In this document: in pieces, positions 26,691 to 34,506 of the stretch
Numbering within the stretch: position 1 is the stretch's first letter
How the letters are laid out: every line of letters starts with the position of its first letter
Assembly (NCBI RefSeq): GCF_040147005.1
Contig: NZ_JAMSHO010000001.1
Location: 682,001 to 746,000 of the forward strand
Length of the DNA stretch: 64,000 nucleotides
Direction: 5' to 3'
From: Halomonas sp. H10-9-1
GTDB lineage: Bacteria; Pseudomonadota; Gammaproteobacteria; Pseudomonadales; Halomonadaceae
Translations under genes and position numbers: made by a program
Notes under the pieces: model-generated
Told to the model about the DNA's origin: nothing
Seen by the model: only the letters and a program-made list of their open reading frames with translations
Database searches by the model: none

Positions 26691-26703
26691 CAGCGTCTAT
26701 CCA

Positions 26704-28896
26704 TCAACATAGGTCCGGTATCACCGGCACGGCGATACCGTCTCCATCGTCACCCGGGGCACCCTGCAAGGGGCCGACCCCGCCGGGCAGCGGGGGGGTG
26801 TCCCCGGCGCCGCCAATGCCTGCCCGCACGCCCATCAGTTCCGGCAGCTGGTAGCTGGTCAGGGCCAGGGCTTCCGCCTCGGGCAGCCGTCGCCACTGGG
26901 CCTGGCCGTCCCGGGAGGTCAGTTCGAACAGCGCCACGGCGTTGACCGACTGCACGCCCTCGACCCGCGCCACCCGGGTCAGCAGTTCGTTGGCCCGCAC
27001 CGCGCGGCCCAGGGCCCAGCCGTCGCCGTTGGCCCCGCCGGGTGCCAGCGGCCAGAGGTACTCGGTCACGGCGGCCTGTACCGCCTTGAGGGTCTGCTGC
27101 TCGGTCTGCGCCTCCCGCACCTGCACCAGGATGCTGACCGCGAGGGGGACGAACTGCGGACTCAGCACGTAGAGCTCGGTGCCGACCAGGATGCGGCTCA
27201 GCAGGTAGTGGAACAGGTCCTTGAGCAGCGCCTTGTTGGGCTTGGGCCAGTTGCCGATGCCGACCTCGGCCGGCGGCAGCACGAAGACGCTGACCGCGCC
27301 GGGCACGTCCCGGCGCGCCGCATCCAGGGTGTTGCCCGGCAGGAAGCCTTCGATCACCTCGGCGCGCGCTACCGGGTTCACCGGATTGCCGCGACAGATC
27401 AGCTGGAAGTCGGTGGCGGTCACCGCGCGGTTGCGGTGGGTCAGGAACTGGGGGATGCGCTGCTCCGCCTGTTCCACGGTTTCGGCGTCGCGACCGCCGC
27501 GCAGCGGCCACTCATGGCGCAGCTTGAAGCGCGGGCTGGCGTCGACGATCTCCCTGATGCTGCCCGCGGGCAGGTTGCCGCCTGCACCGCCGCCATGGCG
27601 GTAGCGGGCGATGCGGATGCGGGCCCCGCGGGGCGGGCGCCGGCCGTTCTCCAGGCCATCGCCGAAGGAGACGTAGCCCGATGCCGGATCGAGGCGATAG
27701 ACCCGGGCCTCCGGTCCCTGGCCGGCGAGGTAGTCCACCCCCTGCCACGGCACCCAGGCGCCCTCTTCCTCGACCTGCAGGTCCAGGCTGCCGGCGTCGA
27801 TCTGCTGATCGGGCAGGGCCACGACCTGATCCGGCAGCCCGGTACCGAGCCCGACGATGCGGTCCCGCCGCAGGCCCTGCGCCACGACGTCGACGCCGTT
27901 CAGGCCCAGGTAGCCCAGTTGCAGGTCGGGGTCGTCCGGGCAGCGCAGGCGCAGCCACAGCGCCACCCGGGCCGCCTCGACCGCATCGTCCAGCGCCGGC
28001 GGCAGGTTCTTGCTGCCGTCGAACATGGGGTCGGCGTTGGCGAAGTCCTCGAACAGGGCGCTGTTGTTGGGCAGGCGTAGCCGCACCACGCCGGCCTGGC
28101 GCCCCCCCAGCGACGTATCGGACATGACGTCGAGCGGCAGGAAGCGGGTAGTGCCGTCGGGACCGGCGGCGACCAGTTCCCACAGCAGGTGGCGCGCCTC
28201 CAGGTCGCCCACGCTGTCGCCCTCCAGGTCGTCCGCCGGCGCGATGGCCAGGTTCAGGCGAATGCCCGCCAGGTTGTCGCGCAGCAGGTCCAGGTTGTCA
28301 TCCAGTGGTTTCGGCGCGATGCAGGCCAGGTAGAAGCTGTGATCCAGGCTCCGGGCCAGGCTGAGCCGTTCGCGGCCCGGCGCGAAGCGCCGTGGCTGGA
28401 AGGGCTTCGGGGTCTCGCCCCTACGCAGGCCGAACTGCTCGTGCAGGTCCTGCAGCGTCATGCCCAGCGTTGCCAGGTCGTCGGGAGTCAGGCGCTGCTT
28501 GATCAGCACCTGCAGGGACAGGCAGGTGGGCTGCAGTTCGCCCTGGGTGGTCAGGCTCTGCTTGCCGCCGCGCAGCTGGCTGCCATCCCTCAGCAGGGGT
28601 GGCAGCGTCACGCTGGTGGGTCCGGCATCGACGCAGACGACCCCCCGGGCCGGGCGTGCCGGCCGCACCGGGATCTGCAAGAGGTTCAGCAGGATGCGCC
28701 GCTGCCGCTCGGGAATCAGGTTGGCGCGGTAGAGGATCGTCTCGGTGAGCCAGGCGAACAGGTCGATGAAACCATGCACCGGATCGCCGGGTGCTATCTG
28801 CGTCAATTCCGGCAGGTGGGTGGCGAGGCGCTCCCTGGCTTCGGCGACCAGGTCATCGAAGCGGCGATCATCCAGGTTGGGGACCGGTAGTGGCAT
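26704..28896 (-). CDS. eCIS baseplate J-like wedge protein (Afp11-like)
   Basis: 730 aa from the ATG at 28896, which has a strong AAGGAGGACG upstream; an in-frame ATG 33 bases earlier is less likely. The N terminus (DDLVAEARERLATHLPELT, DPVHGFIDLFAWLTETILYRANLIPERQ) and the C-terminal half (NRAVTATDFQLICRG, TELYVLSPQFVPLAVSILVQV) are typical of Afp11/gpJ. It would form the baseplate wedge ring with gp25 and the Afp12-like protein. It ends 13 bases before that gene. Confidence 0.85.
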   Translation of the reverse strand: MPLPVPNLDDRRFDDLVAEARERLATHLPELTQIAPGDPVHGFIDLFAWLTETILYRANLIPERQRRILLNLLQIPVRPARPARGVVCVDAGPTSVTLPPLLRDGSQLRGGKQSLTTQGELQPTCLSLQVLIKQRLTPDDLATLGMTLQDLHEQFGLRRGETPKPFQPRRFAPGRERLSLARSLDHSFYLACIAPKPLDDNLDLLRDNLAGIRLNLAIAPADDLEGDSVGDLEARHLLWELVAAGPDGTTRFLPLDVMSDTSLGGRQAGVVRLRLPNNSALFEDFANADPMFDGSKNLPPALDDAVEAARVALWLRLRCPDDPDLQLGYLGLNGVDVVAQGLRRDRIVGLGTGLPDQVVALPDQQIDAGSLDLQVEEEGAWVPWQGVDYLAGQGPEARVYRLDPASGYVSFGDGLENGRRPPRGARIRIARYRHGGGAGGNLPAGSIREIVDASPRFKLRHEWPLRGGRDAETVEQAEQRIPQFLTHRNRAVTATDFQLICRGNPVNPVARAEVIEGFLPGNTLDAARRDVPGAVSVFVLPPAEVGIGNWPKPNKALLKDLFHYLLSRILVGTELYVLSPQFVPLAVSILVQVREAQTEQQTLKAVQAAVTEYLWPLAPGGANGDGWALGRAVRANELLTRVARVEGVQSVNAVALFELTSRDGQAQWRRLPEAEALALTSYQLPELMGVRAGIGGAGDTPPLPGGVGPLQGAPGDDGDGIAVPVIPDLC

Positions 28897-28929
28897 GCTC
28901 TCTCGTCCTCCTTGGCAGACAGCTGACAA

Positions 28930-29070
28930 CCTATCTGCATTGCCGAATGCTGCGTTAAAACAGGCTATAAAGGCTCATTTAGCCGACTAAACTGCGCTTT
29001 CTTGCCGGTTCTGGTTCTCGCCGGTTCTGGCCTCGCCTCGGCTGCCTCGGTTACGCTTTTCAGCCATCTG
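28930..29070. other. Largest gap inside the eCIS operon
   Basis: The only intergenic stretch over 100 bases in the operon. It separates the gp25 gene from the baseplate-J gene and is more AT-rich than its surroundings (TGCGTTAAAACAGGCTATAA, TTTAGCCGACTAAACTGC). It contains a short repeat of CGGTTCTGG. An internal promoter or the scar of an excised mobile element would both fit; neither is shown. Confidence 0.35.
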
Positions 29071-29460
29071 CTAGACGCCCAGGTTCAGGGTCAGCCCCAG
29101 TTCGGCGGGGGCCGGGTTGTGGCGCAGGCGATAGCGGATATTGATGTGCACCTCCGACGAGGCGTCAGGCCCCGGGCTGACGTCGACGGCATCCACCACC
29201 ACCCGTGGCTCCCACAGCGCGAGGGACTTCCTCGCCACTCCGGCGATCAGGTTGCGGGTGGTTTCGTTGTTGGGCTGGTGGACGAAGTCGAGCAGGCCGG
29301 CGCCGAAATCCGGCCGCTGCAGACGCTCGCCGGGGCGGGTCAGCAGGATATTCAGCATCACCTCGCGCACGCTCTGGTCGTCCGCGGCCCACCTCAGGGC
29401 ACCGTCCTCGTCGACGCCGCCCAGCGGCCAACTGCGAACATGGGGCATCGGGGTTCTCAT
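29071..29460 (-). CDS. GPW/gp25-family baseplate wedge protein (Afp9-like)
   Basis: 129 aa, the usual length. Shows the gp25 lysozyme-like fold signatures: VREVMLNILLTRPGERLQRPDFG, DFVHQPNNETTRNLI and EPRVVVDAVDVSP. It nucleates wedge assembly next to the tail hub in phage and eCIS. It follows the 551-aa membrane-segment protein by 18 bases. Confidence 0.92.
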   Translation of the reverse strand: MRTPMPHVRSWPLGGVDEDGALRWAADDQSVREVMLNILLTRPGERLQRPDFGAGLLDFVHQPNNETTRNLIAGVARKSLALWEPRVVVDAVDVSPGPDASSEVHINIRYRLRHNPAPAELGLTLNLGV

Positions 29461-29478
29461 CGCGGTGTCACCTCCTGC

Positions 29479-31134
29479 CTACTTGTCGACCTTGGGAAAC
29501 GGCAGGCATATCCGCACCCAGGGCAGCCAGAAGAAGACGATGTTCAGCAGCGAGATCATGATCATCAAAAGGATCATGGCCACCAGGGTGATCACCGGCA
29601 GGCTGAACGAGCAGATCCACTGGACGCCCAGTTTCGGGCCCTTGCCGATGACGTCCTCGCTGGCCCCCTTCTTCAACCTCAAGCCGTTGATGAAATCGAA
29701 GGTGTCGCCGGGTGTCAGGACCGCGGCGCCCTTCGCCAGGCCCCGTTTCAGGTCCCTGAGGCTCGGCATGGGAATCAGCGATGGCCGGCTGGCTTCGGGG
29801 TCCAGCGGCGCGGCGACCCGGAACTGCAGGGACCGGCAGTGGCCATCCCCCCACTGGAGCTGCTCCTTGCCCTGGTCGTTGCGGGAGCGGACGAAGGGCA
29901 GGATCTGGTAGACGTCATGCTCGCCCTGGCCGAACTTGGGCAGCGGGATTTCGCGTGCCTGGGCCAGGGTCTGCTCGCGAAAACGCTGGCCCAGGCGGTG
30001 ACGGATATCCTCGGCATCGCTGGCGAGCAGCTTCAGCGACAGGGCCAGGGTCCCGTTGCCGTCGGCAGCGGGCAGCGGCGCCAGCCGTGCCAGGCGGTCG
30101 AGGCCGCCGGCCTGGTCGGCGGCCTCGTCCTGCTCGATGAGCCATCGCACCAGGGGGTTGGCATCGCCGCGGGCGAAACAGTCCTGCAGGTAGGCGGTGA
30201 GAGGAAAGCGCCGTGCCCCCCTGATCAGCTCGCGGCTGTGCTCGGTGAAGGGGGCGCCGCGCAGCCGGGCGGGAATGCGAGCGTCGTCGTAGAACCAGAT
30301 GTCGGCAAACAGGGCCTCGAGCTCGGCATTGGCCGTGCGCCCGGCCTCCCCCAGGTGATAGCGGTTGACCAGCAGGCGCAGCAGCTCGAAGAGCGAGGTG
30401 CTGGGCACGCCGTCATCCACCTGCACGCTGTCGTCCGTCCGCCATGCCGCTGGCACGTCGTCGCGGTACCCGAAGGGCCAGGGCAGGGAGCGGGCCGCGA
30501 CGTCCTCGACCACCCGGCGGCTCTGGGCATCGAACAGGCCCTGGGGGTCGCGTTCGTAGTAGAAGCCTCCCAGCGGCACGTAACCGAACAGCAGCGTATG
30601 GCGCTTGCCCTTGGCGTCGGTCGTGTCGAGGACGTGCAGCGGATGGGTCTGCTCGCCGCTATAGGTGGCCTGGTTGGCGCGCGGGCGTAGCACGCCGTTG
30701 GCGCACAGCCGCCGGTCGAGGTCCGGGTCCTTGGGGCCGGCACTGGCGTCGCGCCAGCCCAGGGCTTCTCCTTCCTCGAGGGTCCAGGCCTGTTCCCGGC
30801 CGTCGCGCAGGCGTCGAATCACGAAGCCGGCCGAGGTGATGCGGGCAGGATCCAGCGCCGGGCGTCCGAAGCGTTCGCAGACGACTTCGCAGCACAGCAG
30901 GTGGAAGGCGCGATGGGTCGGCAGGCGCAATACCGGCTTGCTGTCGAACGGGCTGTGGGTCTCCTCCTGGGCCCAGTCGGCGAACTGCGCTTGCCCGAAG
31001 CGTCGCTGCTGTATGTCCTGCTGGAAGCGGGCGACGAAATCCGCATCCAGGTAACGCAGCAGCGTGGCCCGCTCTCCGTTCTCGAAGTACGGGGCCTTGA
31101 GGCGAACGTCGTGGAGCATCTGGACGCTGGTCAT
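29479..31134 (-). CDS. Unknown eCIS-operon protein with a C-terminal hydrophobic membrane segment
   Basis: 551 aa, family not recognised. Residues 1-500 are soluble-looking and mostly alpha/beta (HDVRLKAPYFENGERATLL, RAFHLLCCEVVCERFGRPA). Residues ~502-545 form a long hydrophobic stretch (SFSLPVITLVAMILLMIMIS, then LLNIVFFWLPWVRICLPFP) long enough for two membrane helices. It stands between the spike (gp5-like) and gp25 genes, where a PAAR tip gene is usually found. A membrane anchor for an intracellular or membrane-attached injection system would fit, as would a pore-forming or tail-anchored cargo. Both are inference. Confidence 0.7.
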   Translation of the reverse strand: MTSVQMLHDVRLKAPYFENGERATLLRYLDADFVARFQQDIQQRRFGQAQFADWAQEETHSPFDSKPVLRLPTHRAFHLLCCEVVCERFGRPALDPARITSAGFVIRRLRDGREQAWTLEEGEALGWRDASAGPKDPDLDRRLCANGVLRPRANQATYSGEQTHPLHVLDTTDAKGKRHTLLFGYVPLGGFYYERDPQGLFDAQSRRVVEDVAARSLPWPFGYRDDVPAAWRTDDSVQVDDGVPSTSLFELLRLLVNRYHLGEAGRTANAELEALFADIWFYDDARIPARLRGAPFTEHSRELIRGARRFPLTAYLQDCFARGDANPLVRWLIEQDEAADQAGGLDRLARLAPLPAADGNGTLALSLKLLASDAEDIRHRLGQRFREQTLAQAREIPLPKFGQGEHDVYQILPFVRSRNDQGKEQLQWGDGHCRSLQFRVAAPLDPEASRPSLIPMPSLRDLKRGLAKGAAVLTPGDTFDFINGLRLKKGASEDVIGKGPKLGVQWICSFSLPVITLVAMILLMIMISLLNIVFFWLPWVRICLPFPKVDK

Positions 31135-31146
31135 TGTCTCTCCTCG

Positions 31147-31785
31147 TTACCACATGTTGCCCGCACCGGGGGTGTAGGCGGTCCCCACTACCGAGGTGGC
31201 GATCAGGGTGTCGCACTGGACCACGCCGCTGAAGCGGGACATGCCCGCGTCCACCTGGACCAGGGCGGCGGACAGGTTGACCTGTGAGGCGCTGATGTTC
31301 ACCGGGCCGGCGCTGTCCACGTTGATCTCGGCGGCGGTCATGGTGACGCTCTGGCTGCCGCGTTCGATCGTCACTTCGCCGCCGCCGCTCTCGGTGACGG
31401 TGACGCGGTAGCCGGAGCGGGTGCGCAGCTCCACCTTGGGGTCGTTGTCGTCGAACTCGAGCACGGTGTCGCCCGGGGTGCGCACCACATAGTGCTGCTC
31501 CTGGGGGTCGGCATCCTGCGGGCGGCTGCCGCTGCCACACCAGATGCTGCCCAGCACCAGCGGGGTGTCCTGGTCGACGAACGCCACCACGACGATTTCC
31601 TCCAGGCGGGGGACGAAGCTGGCGCCATAGCCGTGACCGGCCGAGGGGGCCACCACGCTGGCCCACATCTCCATCGGCGCGGCCTGCAGCCGGACCTTGA
31701 CCCGGCCGCGGCTGTCTGGGTCGGCATTGTCGGTGACCTGCGCCAATTGCAGGCTGTGCAGGTGGCCAAGGGTATGGGCGTTCAT
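31147..31785 (-). CDS. gp5/VgrG-like central spike protein (Afp8 C-terminal equivalent)
   Basis: 212 aa. The N-terminal OB fold reads VTDNADPDSRGRVKVRLQ, then PSAGHGYGASFVPRLEEIVVV and GDQDTPLVLGSIW-type text; the C-terminal part has alternating Val/Thr/Ser strands typical of the trimeric beta-helix needle (EVTIERGSQSVTMTAAEINV). It forms the membrane-piercing spike at the end of the tube. Its start overlaps the stop of the hub gene by 4 bases. No lysozyme domain is present. Confidence 0.88.
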   Translation of the reverse strand: MNAHTLGHLHSLQLAQVTDNADPDSRGRVKVRLQAAPMEMWASVVAPSAGHGYGASFVPRLEEIVVVAFVDQDTPLVLGSIWCGSGSRPQDADPQEQHYVVRTPGDTVLEFDDNDPKVELRTRSGYRVTVTESGGGEVTIERGSQSVTMTAAEINVDSAGPVNISASQVNLSAALVQVDAGMSRFSGVVQCDTLIATSVVGTAYTPGAGNMW

Positions 31786-32834
31786 GGGGCAGGGCTCCAG
31801 TCGGCTCGGTTCACTTTGAGATGGGTCTCGTAGCCGTTCTGGCTATCGAAGCGGTGGCAGCAATGCACCACCTGGTAGGTGCCGCGCAGGCGCGGCGACA
31901 CGCCGCCGAGCCGGATCTCACGGCCGCTTTGCAGCGTTGGCTCCCCCAGGCAGACGATCTCGCCCTGCACGAAGCGCTTGGCCATGCGGTGGAAGTGGGC
32001 GTCGGCATAGGCATCCGCCTCCGCCTGGCTGCGGGCGAAGGGGTGGGGCACGGTTTCGTCGCCGGCCCAGCCCAGCCGGGCCAGGGTGTCGGCGGCGCTG
32101 GTCGCCTCGGGCGCGGGGGTCAGCCGGTCGCTGCTGTGGTCCACCGCCTCGGCCGTGTCGACGTTGTAGCCCTGGCTGCGGGAAGCCACCGGCTGGTGGT
32201 TCAGGTCGGCGATCAGCCGCACGCTGAGGGCACTGTCCTGGGCGCTGAGCTCGACCGGCGCGCCGTCGGGGGCTTCCGGCCGCGCGCGCAGGGTATCGTC
32301 CTCCAGCCGCAGGGCGATGTCGAAACGGCCGAGCAGGCGCAGCAGGAACGCCAGGTCGCTTTCGTTGAGCTGATGCCAACTCTGGGTGATGCTGGAGACC
32401 TGGACATCGGCGCGCAGCCCGGCGGCGTCGGCGATGGCGCGGACGATATCGTCGGGGGAGTGTTCCTCGTAGCTGCGATTCTGCCGCGTCCGGGCCAGCC
32501 GGTGCAGCCTGTCCTGCAGCAGCAGCGCCAGGCCGGGGGCGCCATCGCCGTACTGCTCCTCGATGGCGGTGATGTCCCCCCGGAAGATGCGCACCGGCTC
32601 CGGCTGGCCCATGGCGATCTCCAGTTCCGTCCCCAGGGCGATGTCGTCGAAGACAAAGGCCGGAGCGTCCCCGCCGGCCGGCGTGCCCCAGTTGGTGACC
32701 GTCAGCTCGGCATGGGCGCAGCCGTGCAGCGGCAGGTTCACCACCATGCCGATGAGCGCAGCGCTGAGGTCGTCGCGTCGTTGCCCGTCCACCTTGATGA
32801 CCGGGCGGGCATTGATGAAGGCGTTCTCGGGCAT
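31782..32834 (-). CDS. Phage late control gene D-like hub protein (gpD / Afp8 N-terminal equivalent)
   Basis: 350 aa. gpD/gp27 pattern: VFDDIALGTELEIAMGQPEP, RIFRGDITAIEEQYGDG, HSPDDIVRAIADAAGL, QSWHQLNESDLAFLLRLLGRF and AKRFVQGEIVCLGEPTLQ. It makes the trimeric hub joining tube and spike. In Photorhabdus/Serratia eCIS the hub and spike are one gene; here they are split into overlapping genes (4 bases). Confidence 0.9.
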   Translation of the reverse strand: MPENAFINARPVIKVDGQRRDDLSAALIGMVVNLPLHGCAHAELTVTNWGTPAGGDAPAFVFDDIALGTELEIAMGQPEPVRIFRGDITAIEEQYGDGAPGLALLLQDRLHRLARTRQNRSYEEHSPDDIVRAIADAAGLRADVQVSSITQSWHQLNESDLAFLLRLLGRFDIALRLEDDTLRARPEAPDGAPVELSAQDSALSVRLIADLNHQPVASRSQGYNVDTAEAVDHSSDRLTPAPEATSAADTLARLGWAGDETVPHPFARSQAEADAYADAHFHRMAKRFVQGEIVCLGEPTLQSGREIRLGGVSPRLRGTYQVVHCCHRFDSQNGYETHLKVNRADWSPAP

Positions 32835-32844
32835 GATCGGTCGC

Positions 32845-33012
32845 TCAATCCACGGTCAGGCGTTGCTGGCGCTGCCGGATCCTTTCCAGGCTCGCGGCCA
32901 GCTCGGCTTCGGTGTTATCCAGCGGCTGCTGCTGGTGTGCCGGCAGCGCCTCGGATGGCTGGGTGACCGGCTCCTGGATATCGGCGATGACTTCCTCGAT
33001 GACGATGGGCAT
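32845..33012 (-). CDS. Small eCIS protein, DUF5908-like (55 aa)
   Basis: Starts MPIVIEEVIADIQEP, the short hydrophobic strand followed by acidic residues that marks DUF5908 proteins encoded beside CIS tube genes; the C-terminal part is a charged helix (AELAASLERIRQRQQRL). The ATG at 33012 is preceded by GGAGAGGGAG-type sequence. It lies 40 bases after the Afp7-like gene and 10 before the hub. Its role is unknown; it probably binds the hub or tube end. Confidence 0.75.
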   Translation of the reverse strand: MPIVIEEVIADIQEPVTQPSEALPAHQQQPLDNTEAELAASLERIRQRQQRLTVD

Positions 33013-33052
33013 CTCCCTCTCCTGCGTTGTCCAGTGCGTGACGGTGTGGCCC

Positions 33053-34012
33053 TCAGTCGAAGCCGACGCCGGCATCCGCGCGGATGACCGGGCCTTCGCT
33101 CCCTGCCTCGACGTTCGATTCGACGGCGGCCGCCGTCGAGGCCCTGGCGCCGGCCCCGACACCGAACGCCCCCTCGACCCGGGTGCCGAGGCTCGCGGAG
33201 GCGCCGAAGGCAAACGCCGGCGGGGCGGAGAACGCTGCCTTGACGCCGATACCGACAGCGGCGCCGCCTTGCGCCTTGATCCCCAGCGTGGCGCCTGCCG
33301 AGGCGCCTGCCGAGGCGCCGGGCACCGCCAGCACCGAGGCGCCGGGCAGCCTCGGGTTCTCGATGCCGTTGTAGAGGGCGGTATCGCGCCAGTTGCCGGG
33401 CCCCACGCTGGCGCCGGACACGGGGCTGGCACCCTGGTCGGCCCCGGTGCCGCTGCTGCCGGTGGGGGAGAGCGTGGGCGTGTCCTGCTGCGCCGCGGCG
33501 ACGCCATCGCTGCGCTGGCGGAACTGGTAGCGGTCTTCCTTCAGGCGCAGTACCACCTTGGCGCGCAGCGGACGGCCCTCCTTGGAGAAGTAGTCGAGGG
33601 TCTCCTCGTAGCTTTCCACCATGCCGACGAACTCGAAGCTGCCCCACTGGAACAGGCAGCGCCTGGGCGCTTCCATCTGCTCGCCGGACGCCACCGGTTT
33701 CAGGAAGCGCTCGGCGATCTTCTTCGTCTGGTCGCGGACGTCGGAGCCCTGCTCGATATCGTTCTGGGCTTCGCCTTTGCCGGCATCGATGTAGGTGGTA
33801 TCGAAGAGCAGCTCGAGCGACAGGCTGGACGAGCTCTTGTCGACGAACTGGGCGGCGCGGCTGTTGCCGTTGCGCAGGTTCTCCTTCAGCGTGTTGGACA
33901 GCGACACCTTCAGCGACACCGGGTTGAACTGCACGTCGACCGCATTGTCCAGGTCCGGCGTGTTGTTGTTGCCGCTGACCGGTATCAGCTTGCCGCGCTC
34001 GGGGTTCATCAT
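33053..34012 (-). CDS. CIS tube/baseplate adaptor protein (Afp7-like) with Ala/Gly-rich tail in place of LysM
   Basis: 319 aa. Residues 1-170 match the Afp7/gp53-like CIS tube family: VDVQFNPVSLKVSLSNTLKE, SLSLELLFDTTYID, CLFQWGSFEFVGMVESYEET and RPLRAKVVLRLKEDRY. Members normally end in a LysM domain; here residues ~200-319 are a low-complexity Ala/Gly/Val tail (GASAGASAGATLGIKAQGG) partly coded by 12-bp tandem repeats near 33294-33325. It likely clamps the tube to the hub. Start overlaps the stop of the second tube gene by 4 bases (ATGATGA). Confidence 0.82.
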   Translation of the reverse strand: MMNPERGKLIPVSGNNNTPDLDNAVDVQFNPVSLKVSLSNTLKENLRNGNSRAAQFVDKSSSSLSLELLFDTTYIDAGKGEAQNDIEQGSDVRDQTKKIAERFLKPVASGEQMEAPRRCLFQWGSFEFVGMVESYEETLDYFSKEGRPLRAKVVLRLKEDRYQFRQRSDGVAAAQQDTPTLSPTGSSGTGADQGASPVSGASVGPGNWRDTALYNGIENPRLPGASVLAVPGASAGASAGATLGIKAQGGAAVGIGVKAAFSAPPAFAFGASASLGTRVEGAFGVGAGARASTAAAVESNVEAGSEGPVIRADAGVGFD

Positions 34013-34506
34013 CTCGCTGCACTCCCTTCGCCGTTGCCGGCCGCCGCCGGCCGTTCCAGTTCCAGCCCTTCATGCACCAGGTGCAGCTCTTCGATGGCGA
34101 CCTGGCTGGCGGTGGCGTTCAGGTCGGGGCCCTTGAACTTGGTCGCCATGACGCCCTCCAGGCGCCAGGTCATCACCGGATTCTCGCTCCTGTCCTCCGT
34201 GGGGTTGCCCAGCACGATGATTTCCCCGTGCAGGCGATAGCCGTAATTGGAGCCCCGGGTGCTGGCGTCGAACCAGCTCCACAGGTCGTTGACGCTGGTG
34301 ACGCCTCGCTTGAGGATCATCGGCGCGAACTTGGTGACGCCGCTGCGCTGCAGCTCGCCCCAGTTGCGGCCGCCTTCCTGGATGGCCTTGGGCTCCATGC
34401 TGAGCTCGAAGCCGGTGACCTCGCTGAACCGGCCGCTGCACAGCAACTGGTTGTTGTCGCTGCTGTACAGGTTCACCTTGAAGCGGAACGGCACGAATTC
34501 AGACAT
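34009..34506 (-). CDS. Tail tube protein 2 (T4 gp19-like)
   Basis: 165 aa. Tube signatures FRFKVNLYSSDNNQLLCSGR, SEVTGFELSMEPK, GVTSVNDLWSWFD and AIEELHLVHEGLELERP. It is more diverged from the main tube (36015) and is followed by the Afp7-like gene, so it likely forms the first ring(s) that connect the tube to the baseplate, as Afp5 does. It overlaps the second sheath gene by 8 bases. Confidence 0.9.
   Translation of the reverse strand: MSEFVPFRFKVNLYSSDNNQLLCSGRFSEVTGFELSMEPKAIQEGGRNWGELQRSGVTKFAPMILKRGVTSVNDLWSWFDASTRGSNYGYRLHGEIIVLGNPTEDRSENPVMTWRLEGVMATKFKGPDLNATASQVAIEELHLVHEGLELERPAAAGNGEGSAAR

Noticed and set aside
32845..33507. 220-codon frame containing the DUF5908-like protein
   Set aside because: Only the last 55 codons look real; the rest is out of frame with the Afp7-like gene and Pro/Arg-rich noise.
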